From positions 7,989,936 through 8,053,935 of the forward strand of contig LNAC01000001.1 in assembly GCA_002007465.1 (NCBI GenBank): a DNA stretch of 64,000 bases, written 5' to 3'. The translations under genes and the position numbers were made by a program. How positions within the stretch are numbered: position 1 is the stretch's first letter; each line of letters begins with the position of its first letter. Positions 11,336-22,239 of the stretch are shown here, piece after piece. The notes below the pieces were generated by a model. That model was not told the origin of the DNA, made no database searches, and worked only from the letters and a program-made list of their open reading frames with translations. This DNA comes from Ailurus styani (Eukaryota > Chordata > Mammalia > Carnivora > Ailuridae).

Positions 11336-11944
11336 AATGACCTTTATCCTTGGGTTGAGTAGCTGGGGGTGCAAGGAACGTGCACACCATATTTCAGGCT
11401 TAGAGCCACAGGAAAAGCTCAGTGGGAGAGAGAATTTACCAGATTCTCCACTCTCAGCATCCCACCTCCGCGTCTGTGTCTGTGTCTGTGTAGACAAGGG
11501 AAGCACTCAAACAGGCCTTTTGGGGGCACCCCAGACCCAGCAGCAGCTAAACCCAGTAACTAGACGGTGGGCAGCACCCATCAGCATCGTCTCTTCTCTG
11601 TCTCTCTCTTGGGTACCTGAGCCCTCCCCATCCCATCCCCAAGAGGAAGCATTCTTCAGTGCCTTTCACATGTGAGGAAGTGGAAGGTTCTGTAGGTCTT
11701 TAGCCATGAAAGAACAGAGCTAGGTCTTTGGATGCCCCTGTTGGACTCCTATCCCCTGCTCTTTCTACCACACCAAGCTGTGCCCCTTCAGGATGGATCA
11801 GATCAGCACTAGAGAGGATCTTCATGTTCACTTCCTTAGACCTCCCAGATACTTGGTGGGAACACCAGATAAAAACACCCCCTAGGGTAACAATACCATC
11901 TTCTAACTTGCCAGGAAATTCCTTCTGTAGCCATTGTGTGTTCT
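11336..11944. other. Unique noncoding DNA
   Basis: I see no gene or clear repeat. A short run of (tctgtg) units lies near 11475-11495. Confidence 0.45.
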
Positions 11945-12080
11945 AACTGATTCATTACTTTGTTCAGTCAACAAAGATGTCTTGGGTCTCCTCTGTCTAT
12001 CAGGCAAAATGTAGACACCTGTCCTTCCCACAAAGAATGTATGATCTATAGGAGAGAAATGACCACGTTTTATTTTATCC
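11945..12080. mobile_element. L2/MIR-class ancient repeat fragment
   Basis: 'ttcattactttgttcagtca' followed by a decayed 'tctatcaggcaaaatg' is similar to the mammalian 'attcattcaacaaatattt...gtgccaggcactg' repeat class. It is diverged and the family is uncertain. Confidence 0.45.
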
Positions 12081-12239
12081 CAAAGCACTGGGTAGGAGGA
12101 TGCATTCAAGGAATGTAGCGAAGGAGACAGCCTGCCTTCTACCTGTAGGAAGAGGACAATCAGGAGGGCTTCATGGAAGCCAGTCAGGAGGGGCTTTTGT
12201 AGGATGATCAGGATTAGCGATTTGTAGCTGGAATAGAGT

Positions 12240-12454
12240 AAGAACCCTGCGGATGCCTGGGTGGCTCAGTGGGTTAAAGCCTCTGCCTTCAGCTCAGGTC
12301 ATGATCTCAAGGTCCTGGGATTGAGCCCCCCATTGGGCTCCATGCTCAGCAGGGAGCCTGCTTCCTCCTCTCTCTCTGCCTGCCTCTTAGCCTACTTGTG
12401 ATCTCTCTCTGTCAAATAAATAAATAAAATCTTAAAAAAAAAAAAAGAACCCTG
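12240..12454 (+). mobile_element. Young tRNA-Lys-derived carnivore SINE with 10-bp target duplication
   Basis: The body runs from about 12250 to 12444. It carries the 'cagtgggttaaagcctctgc' head, the 'gggattgagcccc' B-box region, a TC-rich stretch, 'cttgtgatctctctctgtca', AAATAAATA units and a poly-A tail. The direct repeat aagaaccctg is present at 12240-12249 and 12445-12454. The head and tail form points to the mustelid subgroup of these SINEs. Confidence 0.95.
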
Positions 12455-12499
12455 ATTAGAAGAACTTTCTTTGTCTTCTAAATGCCAGACGTGTATTAG

Positions 12500-12670
12500 C
12501 TCATCTGTGCCTCAAAAGAGCCTTGCTGGGTTTTATTGTTACCTCCATTTCATAGATGTTAAAATCGAGGCACAGAAAGTAAAAAAAAAATTACTCAAAG
12601 ATCCACAATGGTAGATGTGAGATCCAACCCCAGGCATTCTGGCTCTAGCGCCCACAGTTTTGCTCCCTGT
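12500..12670 (-). mobile_element. MIR SINE
   Basis: 'ctccatttcatagatgttaa' followed by 'gaggcacagaaagta' and 'ccaggcattctggctcta' is the reverse-strand MIR pattern (fewer than 100 bases of strong core, diverged flanks). Confidence 0.75.
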
Positions 12671-13050
12671 GTGATACTGCTTCTGTGTGAGGGACGTGGG
12701 TGCCAGGAAAAGGACCATTTGAGCAAAGACGAGAGGTCTTGAAAGGATGGGGTGTGTCTGGGGAAAACCTGGTGGTCCCGTTAACACTGGAAAGTATACG
12801 GCATGAAGGGCGAATGAAGGTCACAAAGGTGCAGTGGATGACGAATTGGAGGTGAACTGGAGACCATGCATGCCTGCATGCAACCAGTACTCACTGAGCG
12901 TCTCTTTGGTACTTTCCAGAATTCTCTAGACATTTCCCTCTTATCCCTTGCTTATGGTTGGTTACCTAAAGCCACTGGATAGCAAAACCCAAACCATGTG
13001 TCTCATAGTGTGGATTCAGAAACCAGCTGAGATGAAAGCCATGGGAGGAG
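12671..13050. other. Unique noncoding DNA
   Basis: No gene or clear repeat is visible, apart from a possible L2-class trace near 12885-12900 ('agtactcactgagcgtc'). Confidence 0.4.
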
Positions 13051-13054
13051 GGTT

Positions 13055-13240
13055 GACAGATCAAGTGCAGGACACCCAGTTAAATTTGAACTTCAGATAA
13101 ACAGGCAACTTTTTAGTCTAAGTATGTCCTCAATGTTACATGGAGCAGAGTTACACTAAATGGTAATTCTTTGTTGATCTGAAATTCAGGTTTAACTTGG
13201 TGTCTGGTATTTTTATTTGCTACATCTGGCAACCTTAAAC
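13055..13240. mobile_element. Palindromic MITE-like DNA transposon remnant
   Basis: The left arm ('ggacacccagttaaatttga', 'acttcagataaacag', 'tagtctaagtatgtcc') is the approximate reverse complement of the right arm ('ttgatctgaaattcaggttt', 'aacttggtgtctggtatttt', 'gctacatctggcaacc'). Together they make one long inverted repeat of about 185 bp. The words match a common mammalian palindromic repeat, but I do not assign a family name. Confidence 0.6.
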
Positions 13241-14515
13241 CCGACTGATCTTTCCCCTAAAATTCCTCAGTTTACAGACGGGTCAAGAGAAGGCATGGGG
13301 TCCGGGTCACCCACCAGGCAAGTTATCGACTCAGTCAGAGGCCCAAGGCCAGGTTCCAAAGACCTAGTCCAAGACTCTTTCTGCTCGACTAGGCTGTCTT
13401 CCAGGTTCCCAGCAAGTGGGGCCAGGATTCAGGGAAAGCTTGCCAGTGACCGAATCGAGCCGCTCAGCCCCTCTGTGCTCAGACGCTGTCCAGTCCGTGG
13501 GCCCCGTGAACACTTTGTGTCCACAGGAGTGCAGCTCTGGGGCAGGTCTTGATTGTGGTGGAAAAAGTCAGAATTTGGATCGTGAAATCCCCCCATGAGC
13601 CAGCATTGCTCTGACCCTGGAGTCGAAGGCAGAACCCACAACAGGAAGCAGGCTAGCCACCAGGACTCTCCCCACCCCCCAGGTGGCCTGCAGACAGGTG
13701 CACACTGGCCACCTTGGCTGCATATGGTGAAACGCTTGAGGGAAAATCAAAAAGTCCTCTTGCCGCAGCTTAGGGGAAATCCAATTTTCCCTTCAGAGCA
13801 ACATCTCAGGAGACCGTGGCCAACTTCAAGGTGCCTTTATCTGACTACATTCCATTAGGAAAGGAGCAGGAAGAAGCCTTGGCCTTTCAAGGTAACTCAA
13901 TCAGACTCTGTGGCATTCACAGGGGGATCAGTTACCATAAGCCTCTGGGGGCAGCAAGGAGATTAGGACAAGGATTACCTGCCACTTACTACGTGTCATC
14001 AAGCGAAGAGCGGCTTCGGCTACAAGCCCTGTTTAATCGGGTCCTGGCAGGCTTGGCTCAAAAGGATGGTTGACAGCATTTCTAAGCTTGTTTTAAACTG
14101 TTACATCGGTGGTGGGGACTCAGCCCCAGAGAGTGACAGCAGTGTCAACAGTGGCCACTGGAGGAATTTCTGGCAAGTGGCCCTTTGTGAAATGGCGGGC
14201 AGTGGGAGCAGGGAGGCGCTGGGCGTCGTCGGAAGCTCAGGGTCTCACTTAAACACGCCCTGAAAGCCAACATCTCTGGGCGTGTTTTGGCTTTACATGT
14301 CACTCCTCAGTCAGTCGGCATGGTTGTCAAGACAGACGTCATCAGGTCTGACACGATCGCTGGGGACAGAAGCAGCCAGCATCAGCCCCAGCCCTGAATC
14401 TGAGCAGCAGGACCAAGGGCGGGTGTTCGTGTCCAGGGACAGCCCCACAGGAGAGACAAGAGAAGCATCGTGGCCTGAAAAGAGGGTTGTGTCTCAAGCC
14501 CTTTGGCCGTCTACC
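13241..14515. other. Unique DNA with small open frames
   Basis: An 85-codon frame beginning at a GTG (13816-14073, plus) has a mixed, protein-like composition but no recognised domain and no ATG in good context at its start. Other frames overlap it. I treat the region as noncoding. Confidence 0.4.
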
Positions 14516-14516
14516 C

Positions 14517-14710
14517 CAGCAGTCGGCAAACTGGGACACGAGGGCCCCATCCAGACCACACACTGTGTGTAGGGCTTTCCTGGAACACAGCCGCCCCCTC
14601 ACTGTGCCTCTGCATCTGCGACGGCAGGCCTGAGTGGGTACGACAGAAACTGCAGGGCCCATAAAGCTTAACATATTTACTATCTGCCCTTTACAGGGAA
14701 AAAAAAAATG
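14517..14710 (+). mobile_element. hAT-Charlie nonautonomous DNA transposon, second copy
   Basis: 'cagcagtcggcaaactggga' at the left and 'aacatatttactatctgccc' plus 'tttacagggaaaaa' at the right are the same family as the copy at 6255-6451, in the same orientation. The middle ('tcctggaacacagccgcccc') also fits. The extreme 3' terminus is missing. Confidence 0.75.
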
Positions 14711-15109
14711 GCTGAGCTCTGGTCTACACCATTCCTTAGAGGAGACCTCGCCGTCCTGCCTAACCTCAGGTCTGCCCCGGGGGGATAGGGGACAGAGGGC
14801 ATGCCTTGACATATTTTAAATTCCAAGATGTTGAAGGAGTCATTGTTGAAGAGGAAACCCCACTAAGGCCCAATCTTCCAGGTGGAATCATCCCAACTAA
14901 GTTCTCTGCACAGTGAATTCCAAATTTATCCAAATAGGTAGAGTACACGCTTTTTGTTGATCTTCCTAAAATGGAAGGCTGATCAGAAATTAGAGAGGCT
15001 CAGAAATCTCAGGGGCTTTCCGCCACCCATGGGAGTCAGGAGAGGCCAACTTCTGACCCTGGCATTGAAGTTGCCTGTGATTTGCACCCAGACCCTCTTC
15101 CGTCCTTAC
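14711..15109. other. Unique noncoding DNA
   Basis: No gene or clear repeat was recognised. Confidence 0.45.
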
Positions 15110-15440
15110 CTGCCATAATTGCACAGTGTTGTGATATGTTATTCTTCTGTCCCTGCTTCGTGCCCATCACCGAGCAAGAATTGCAATATTAAGACAGTCA
15201 TGCCAACATCTCTTGACACCTTTGCACCTAGGCCCACCGCTAGATGTTCCGTGAACACAGCCTGTTCTCATGCTATACCCGCCACGAAAATGTCCTTCCT
15301 TCCCTCTGCACCTGCTGGCCCCCAACTGTGCTGCAAGGCTCTTCTCCAATGTACCGTGAAGTCTTCCTGGATGCTTCCTGGCCAGTGGCTCTTCTCCCTG
15401 GCTGGGCCTCCAAAGCGATTCTTCCACACATCACTTGTGG
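15110..15440 (+). mobile_element. Probable L2 LINE fragment
   Basis: The stretch 'gctgcaaggctcttctccaa' ... 'gtgaagtcttcctggatgct' resembles the L2 segment that normally reads 'aggaagccttccctgac'. The 129-codon plus frame across it is therefore not taken as a gene. Confidence 0.4.
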
Positions 15441-15889
15441 GACTGATGGACTCCTCCCTGACATTGGTGTTATCCATGGCCAAAGAACCCATGGTATTCA
15501 CAAATTAATGATCTCCACTACTCTTGAGTGATATAATGTTGGGGTGAACATGGTAAAGATGTGGACAATGTGTCATGGAAAGCCTACCCACAGGACCCTG
15601 GCTTCTGTTTTAAATCAGCTGCCTACAGGGAAAGCTGATGAGTCCTTGGACTTGGACTCTGTCCCTGTGGCTCGAGCCATGCCTAGAAAAAGGGGCATGG
15701 ACCTTCAGTGTCCAGACCCAGGAGGAAAATCCCAACAAAGAAGATGGAGTCTCTGTGACATCTCCAGGCCAAGGTGGAGCTCGGCCTCATCGCTGAGCAG
15801 CCACAGGAGAGAAGTTCCCTTCCTCACTGTCTGCATGGGCAACACTACCTCCTCCATCCCCACATCACTTCATGGAGGGAGCAGAGTTT
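15441..15889. other. Unique noncoding DNA
   Basis: A 139-codon frame (15544-15963, plus) spans this region without any recognised domain. No clear repeat is visible. Confidence 0.4.
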
Positions 15890-16010
15890 CAGGTCATTTT
15901 GTCAGCCAACAAACACTCACTGACCACCAGATCTGTGCCAGGCACAGAGGAAGCGGTGGGTGAGACACTCAAGGTTCCTTCCTTCACAGCGTCTACACTC
16001 CAGCCCCGAC
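15890..16010 (+). mobile_element. L2/MIR-class ancient repeat fragment
   Basis: 'cagccaacaaacactcactg' followed by 'atctgtgccaggcacagagg' matches the widespread mammalian repeat that reads 'caacaaatatttattgagc ... gtgccaggcactg'. Confidence 0.6.
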
Positions 16011-18029
16011 CCAGCCCAGGAAAATGCACGATCTTGGAGATCCTGGAGGTGAGCAGGAGTGACGGAACTTTCACTCTTCACCCAGAGAGCCTCTGGGATG
16101 CGTTGCCCAGTCCTGCCCAGGACCATCTGGGCCCTGAGAGAGAGGTAACTCAGCACCCCGTCTGGACGTCCCTCCCTTGGCCCACTTTAGTGGCATCTTT
16201 GTTCCTGGGTTGGAGGTGTTTTCTGCGAGCACCATTTTGAATCTGAAAGTGGGGAGGTCATTGGGAAGGAGGTCGCCCCAGTGCTCTTGGGACATGGAAG
16301 AGGCAAGTGTAGGAACCTCAAATCCTCCTCCCCTTCCTGGGCAGGGGGCTGGCCCCAAGATTCAGAACAGCTTCATCCTGGAGGCTGCTTCAGGGCTTGG
16401 GGGAGGAGTGAGGGGTGGCCCAGTGGCCACAGAGTTCAGACCAGCTCAGGGGATGGGGCAGGTGCCCATAAGGGCTCTGGGCCACAGCCCCGAGATGGAA
16501 ACTGGGCTCAGACTTGAGAAGGGGTTTGGCCAGATGGTTAGTGAGGGTATTAGTGAGGGCACTGGGGCTCAAACCCAGACCCCTGGCTCCCAGGCCAGTG
16601 CTCTGTGCATAAGGTGCCTGTCCTACGGCTCCTGGTTGGGTGGTAAGTGCCGAGTGAGCAGAGCAGCAGATAATGGACCGGGCCCAGGCTCCCCTGCTGG
16701 CGTCTGGTTGGGAGGGAGGCTCACGGTGAAGGAGAACTTCAGGGGACTTGCCCAAAACACTCCAAGGTTAGCGACACCACCAGCCGCCCGTGAGCCCTGC
16801 TAAGGCCAGAGCGGGTCCTATTAACCTCAGAATCCCCCAAGCCTGACACAGCGCCGGCCACACTGTGGGCTCTGCAAGCTCTTGGTGGATGAGCCTCTGA
16901 CTGTCTCCCACCCCTCGTCCCCAAGGGGTCGCCTCTTGCCCTGGAACTAGACCCCCTTCCTCTCCTTCCTTTTGGGCTCCTACAAATGATAGGAAGATTG
17001 CTCTACCCTGGCCTATAGAACATGGTTTCCTTGACCCTTCTGGAAAAATCCTTTAAAAATATGATTCTTTGTTAGGCAGAGGCCTGGTGACTTTACAGGT
17101 TAGCACGTGGTTGGAGACACGAGGCAGGTAAGAAGGGCTGGCCCAGCCCTTCTCCCTACACCTGCCCAGTCTCCTGCTCACGGCGACTTTCAGGCATGAC
17201 CCACACTTGGGCACCAGCTGCTGGTGTAGATGACACTCATGGATGGATGGTGACACCGGGAAGAAGGAGAAGAGGCTCGGGGGGCCCCAGACCTTCCCTA
17301 AGGTACCTGGAAGGCGGTCAAGCCCTTTCTCTCTCAATCCTATGACTCCTGTGGACCCAAGTCGGCCACTGCGCAGCTGAGAGCTAATGCAGCCCCTAAC
17401 CTTGAACCCCTGGAGCCTGGTCTTCCCTGCGATTCAAACTGGACGTCACCTCTCACGGCCTCCCCTTCCCACGGAGAGGGAGGCTCATCTGGCCAGAGCT
17501 AAAGCCCTGCACAGACCCGTTCGTAACTGTGCTCTGAACTCCCCCATGACCTTTCCAGAGGCCAGGCCCTGCTGACGCTCCTGCCGAGTGGGGCACCTTG
17601 CGAGGGTCCCTTGTGAGTGAGTGGCTTGCGGGGTGGGAGGGGAGCCTTCTGCCCAGAAAGAGCGCCTTGGGGGCCTGGCTCCCACTTGCTGCAGCGAACC
17701 CACCCTGGGAATGCCTGCGGTCTCAGGCCCGAAGCCACCAGACTCTCCAGGCCTCTGCCCACCAATCTCCTCCTCTCAGACCAGCGGGGTCCAGGCGCCG
17801 CCTCCGTGTTGCCCGGAAGCCGAGAGCAATCTGTTTACCAAGCACTGTTTCTATCGCTCCTTTCTACCCATTGGCTCCTATGCCAATGTCTGCCCTTAAC
17901 TGGAACCACCACGGCCTCCCCCGCCCCCTGGAGAATCTGCCCCCTTCTCCCGCGGCCACTCTCCCTCCTCCCCCTCCTCCTCCTCCTCTTGCCTCTCTCT
18001 CAATTTCTCCTTTTTTCGGCCTCGCACAG
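16011..18029. other. GC-rich unique DNA
   Basis: Long overlapping frames (up to 208 codons, 16177-16803) occur in several phases and none resembles a known protein. An L2 3' end trace lies near 16835-16905 ('ctgacacagcgccggccaca'). A CT-rich tract occupies 17940-18010 (cctcctcctcctcct). Confidence 0.5.
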
Positions 18030-18540
18030 GTCATTGTGAGCCGGTGAGGGAAAGCCCTGGAGTATTCGGTTCCAAGCGCTCCCCAGCAGTTCTCAGAAGG
18101 GCACAAAGAACCGCCGTGAATGTCACATTGAGCCCCCGCAGCTGCACCTGCCGGCCGCCCCGGTTCACCCGGGGGTCACCGCGCGCTCGCAGATTCTCCG
18201 ATGGCAAGGAGAGCTACTATGTTTTCAGTTCACAGTGAGATTAAATCTACAACGTTTGACCTGTCTAATTTATTTTGTGGCTGACGGAGCAAGGAAGGCC
18301 CAGAGTAAGATCTGGGTGCATTTCTTCCCCTTAAACAAAACACCGAGGAATTTGTAGGAAGCTGTCGGCAGCTCAACATTTCATTCCAGGCCTGGACGTG
18401 CAAACCGGTGTGTAATGAGCAGGGGATTCTGCAGCCCGGGCACACTGAGCCGACCCGTCATTGTTCTTCCCTCTGAACTACAGGCTCTGGCTAATCAGCC
18501 TCTGTAACGCGAGGCCCTGGCAAGGCTGGAGCTCAGACCC
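18030..18540. promoter_or_regulatory. Candidate conserved noncoding element
   Basis: This is repeat-free sequence with a CpG-rich centre (18135-18200) flanked by AT-rich parts such as 'gagattaaatctacaacgtt' and 'tgacctgtctaatttatttt'. Composition resembles developmental enhancers. There is no coding signal. Function is inferred only. Confidence 0.4.
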
Positions 18541-19239
18541 TGACCGAGGTCAGACCCTTATCTGAAGTTGGCCCAGAGCTGGCCACGCCCTTCAATGCCC
18601 CTCTGCCTCCTGTTGACCTGGTCCACCTTGTCTGTCCGCCGAAGCCAACCCTCTGCCCTCCTCCTAGCGGTAGAAAACACACGCGTGTGAGCTTTCCACG
18701 GAGAAATCCGAGTGTGCTTCCGTTCCTACCAATTGAACACCTCCTAGTGGCCAGGCTCCATCCTGGCTCTCCAGCGACGGGCAGCTCACTGTGGTTTCTA
18801 GAACGGCTTTGTGTGCAGCGGGAACATGGCTTCTGTCTTTTTCCTTTTTGTGAATCATAGGTGGGACCCCCATACACCAAACAGACCTGGGTCAAGTGGC
18901 TCGGCCTGGAGCATGGGGGGGGGTTGGGACTTGGTGCATCGGTCTGGATCTCAGCACTCGGGGTGGTAGCTGGAGGCTGGACCTCCGTTAGAGACACCCG
19001 GACAGCAGAGACCCCCGGGAAAGTGATGGGGGCACCGTGGGCTGGGAAGCACCTGTCTGATGGGAGGGTCAGAGGGAAAGTTCCAGAGCTGCCCCGAGTC
19101 CAGGTCTTTGGGGCAGGAAGGGCATCAAGGGCTGGAGGCCCGTGGGTGCTCAAGTAATGTGGGGTTTCTCTGCGTGTCAAGGGACAAGGAGGGATGGGGA
19201 CCCAGCGAGTGTGACCAAGGTGATGGTAATACCAGAGAC
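18541..19239. other. GC-rich unique DNA
   Basis: A 215-codon minus frame (18533-19180) covers most of this segment but overlaps other open frames and has no recognised domain. No repeat was recognised. Confidence 0.45.
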
Positions 19240-19440
19240 TCTGTGAAGAACTTCGTGTCGTCCTGTTTGATCCACAGAATGAGAGGGGAAGGTGGATGTT
19301 GTCTTCTCTTCTCTTTGGCAGATGACGTCACTAAAGCTCAGAGAGGGAAGGAATTTGCCTGAGATCACACAGCTAGGAGAAGCGGGGCGGGAGCTGCATC
19401 TGTACCGTCTGATTCCAGGGCCTGGCTGCTTAGCTAACAG
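19240..19440 (-). mobile_element. MIR SINE
   Basis: 'aagctcagagagggaaggaa' and 'gagatcacacagctaggaga' are the reverse-strand MIR core. A full CRE palindrome (tgacgtca) lies inside it at 19323-19330. Confidence 0.8.
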
Positions 19441-20387
19441 CCCACATGGCCAACAGAAACTCACGGACGTGGACCCACTGAGCTCTGGGGTCCTTCGACT
19501 GGGGTTCCATCAGGCCTCCCCAAGCAGGATGCTTGCAACGGTCAGTTCAGGATAGGAGGCCTCTCAGGCCCAGAGCCCCAGTGTGGCTGAATCAAATCCT
19601 CGGCCTGCCTCAGGGTTCCAGGCCTGGCAAGGAGGCGCCCGTAACACTGAAGGAGTCTGAGCCACAGCCCAGACCCGTAGCTCTGGCAAGATGCATGTGC
19701 CCCCTGGGACCGGGATGTGAATTTCAGCTCAGGCTGGGGCAGGGCTAGTTATTAATTATAATACATTAATTATGACATTCGGGGGATGCTTGAAATGGAG
19801 GACCGCAGACCTCTCCCAAGGCCACATCTTGTCTCATATTTCTCACCCGAAGCCACGGTGAAGGCACAGTATTAAAGGCAGATCAGCCCTCCTGCTGGCT
19901 GGAACCCGGGCGCGGTGCGAGAAGCAGGCCATTACCAGTCTGACTAAAATGCTGACCTTTGAACATGAGAAGCTGGAAAGATGTATAGAGATACAGAGCA
20001 GAGAGCCCAGGGAAATGTGCATCCTGATAAAAGGTAATGACCAAAGAGGAATCAAAACCTTGCAAGAATTGTAGACACAGAACAGGAAAGCAGAGTGGGC
20101 TTGTGTCTTGCACAGAAAGACAGAGCCTGTATTTTCAATAATTAGCAACAAGCGGAGGAACGAGAAGGTGGTAGGTACCACTGGCCGCTCTGCTTGGCCA
20201 GTCTCTGGGCTGTTTTGACCAGTGTGACCAGCGTGCACTGTCTGGATCATCAAGAGAGCCAGGGGACGTGGTGATGGTGTTTTCAAAGACAGACATCTAC
20301 CTCTCCTCGCTCCCCAGAGACAGGTAAGAATAAATTCAGCAGAAGACTCTCCAGTGAGTTCCACCTCATGGGTGGGTATGACATTAA
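19441..20387. other. Unique noncoding DNA
   Basis: No gene is supported. A short AT-rich motif cluster (ttattaattataatacatta) lies near 19750-19770. A 173-codon minus frame (19843-20364) has no recognised family. Confidence 0.45.
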
Positions 20388-20395
20388 AGACAACA

Positions 20396-20573
20396 GCTGG
20401 GGCGCCTTGGTGGAGGGTCTGCCTTTGGCTCGCGTCATGATCCTGGAGTCCCGGGGTCGAGCCCCACTTCAGGCTCCCTGCTCGGTGGGGGGTCTGCTTC
20501 TCCCCCAGCTCATGTTCTCTCTTTCAGTCTCTCTCTCAAATAAATAAATAAATAAAAATCTATAAAAAAGCAT
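20396..20573 (+). mobile_element. Older carnivore tRNA-Lys SINE with a head deletion
   Basis: It opens 'ggggcgccttggtgg' and continues 'gtctgcctttggctcgcgtc', so the usual 'ctcagtcggttaag' part of the tRNA-like head is missing. The B-box region ('ggggtcgagcccc'), CT-rich middle and AAATAAATA tail remain. A short possible target duplication (gacaaca) is seen at about 20389-20395 and 20574-20580. The form differs from the three young copies. Confidence 0.85.
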
Positions 20574-20599
20574 GACAACATCGTCTGGGCGTGGATTAT

Positions 20600-20800
20600 G
20601 CGCCACATAGAGTTCTAAGGCATGTTACTGGATTAATTCATTGGGTCCTTGCTGCAATCCTGTGGTCACAACAAAGTTACCATCACCACCTGACAGAAGA
20701 AGGACTGAGGCACAAGACGTCCTGCCCCCTGCCCAGTGTCCCCTCACTAGTAAGCGCTAGCTCCAGGAGTTGTGCCCAGGTGGCCAAAGTCTAGAATCCG
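20600..20800 (-). mobile_element. MIR SINE fragment
   Basis: 'gttaccatcaccacctgaca' and 'gaaggactgaggcacaagac' resemble a reverse-strand MIR core. The copy is diverged. Confidence 0.55.
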
Positions 20801-20854
20801 TCTCTAAGCCTTCTGCCCTATAACCTGGATTTTAGGAAGTATAAGAACCGGCTG

Positions 20855-21373
20855 ATGCATATCCCCAAGCGATTTGAAAACACACTTCCTCAGAGGACTT
20901 GTACACAAATGTCCAAAGCAGCTTTATGCATAGTAGCCAGAGAGTGGGAATGGCCCAGATGTCCCTCAACTTACAAATGGGTGAACAACATGGTGGATGT
21001 CCATTCGGTGGAACATGGTTCACGCACAGAAAAGAACAGAGTGCTAACACGCACTACAGTGTGGATGAACCTTGAAAACGTGACGTCAAGGGAAAGAAGG
21101 TGGTCACAGCAGACCACGTACTGAATGATTCCACTTCTGTGAAAGGTCCGGAAGAGGCGAATCCACAGAGACAGAGGTAGGTTAGTAGTTGCCAGGAGCT
21201 AGGGAAAGGGGAGAGTTGGGAGTGACTGGCGGTAGGTCCTGGTGTCTCGGCAGGATGATAGAAATGTTCTGGAATTAGTGGTTGCCCAACATTGTGAACA
21301 TAATGAAGCAAAAAAAAAAATAAGTCACTGGATTATATACTTTAATACAGTAAATTTGATGTTCTATTAATTA
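20855..21373 (+). mobile_element. L1 LINE 3' end (ORF2 tail and 3'UTR)
   Basis: The order 'acttgtacacaaatgtccaa', 'cccagatgtccctcaactta', 'gtggatgaaccttgaaaacg', 'gaatgattccacttctgtga' and 'gttgcccaacattgtgaaca' is that of the last part of mammalian L1 ORF2 and the 3'UTR. It is 5'-truncated and carries stops and indels. Its 3' tail is interrupted or followed by the SINE at 21384. Confidence 0.85.
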
Positions 21374-21582
21374 TGTCTCAATCATTTTTTTAGATTTTTT
21401 TTTTTAATCTATTTGACAGAGAGAGAGAGACACTGAGAGAGGAAATACAAGCAGGGGGAGTGGGAGGGGGAGAAGCAGACGCCCCACTGAGCCNGGGGCT
21501 CGATCCCAGGACCCCGGGATCATGACCTGAGCCGAAGGCAGACGCTTAACAACTGAACCACGCAGGCGCCCCTGCCTCAATC
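21374..21582 (-). mobile_element. Carnivore tRNA-Lys SINE, reverse orientation
   Basis: Read in reverse, it carries 'gggcgcctgcgtggttcagt', the 'gggatcgagcccc' region and an A-rich tail. Similar direct repeats (tgtctcaatc at 21374-21383, tgcctcaatc at 21573-21582) differ at one base, so the insertion is older than the perfect-TSD copies. One undetermined base is present at 21494. Confidence 0.9.
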
Positions 21583-22239
21583 TTTTAAATGGCCACAAGC
21601 GTCCCACCTGCCCGATACATCAGGGAGGACACTCTTGGCTTCGGCCTTGCTGGTCCCTGATTCCAAGCATCACACACAAACCACAGCAGCCAGTGGAAGA
21701 AGAGAGTTTTCCAACGAACAAGGACCTGTGACCAGCAGCCGCCAGCATCAGCCCTGGTGCCTGTCCGCGGCCCGCACGGAGCCGCCTGCCCGCCACAAAA
21801 CCCGTCACTGGCACGGGGAGTGGCGCTTCTGGGTCTGTTCCGACCGGTCAGGATTTGCCCTGAAGTTTTGTCAAGGAAGAGCGGACACCTGGTGACACGG
21901 GGCTCCAGCAGGAACAGGGAGGGCGACGGCCGTGCGCAGGCCCTCAGCTGTGCCGGCTACACCCGACGCAGCCGGCTACACCCGACACAGCCATGCCGTG
22001 TCAGCACCCAGACTGCCAGGCCTGCCGTGGAATTCCCGATCAGGCAGCTCTGCCGTGGGGTTCAGAGCCCTGCATTTGACATAGCCCGTCAGATGCCACC
22101 GATGAGGGCATCCTCAGACCACACCCTGAGCAACACTGTGGGTGACGTCTGCGAACATACTCGAGCTGCCTTTCCCCAGATTTTCCAGGAATCCCCCCTT
22201 CTCCCTCCACACCCCCTTACTCCAAAACACACTCTGAAA
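21583..22239. other. Unique DNA with a 19-bp tandem duplication
   Basis: No gene is recognised. Two adjacent 19-bp units (gccggctacacccgacgca, then the same with one change) lie at 21952-21970 and 21971-21989. The long frame that continues into the N gap is an artefact of the gap. Confidence 0.6.

Noticed and set aside
13816..14073. 85-codon frame with protein-like composition
   Set aside because: It starts at GTG, has no recognised family and no convincing flanking splice sites; chance is the better explanation.
18533..19180. 215-codon minus frame
   Set aside because: GC-rich unique DNA with overlapping frames and no family resemblance.
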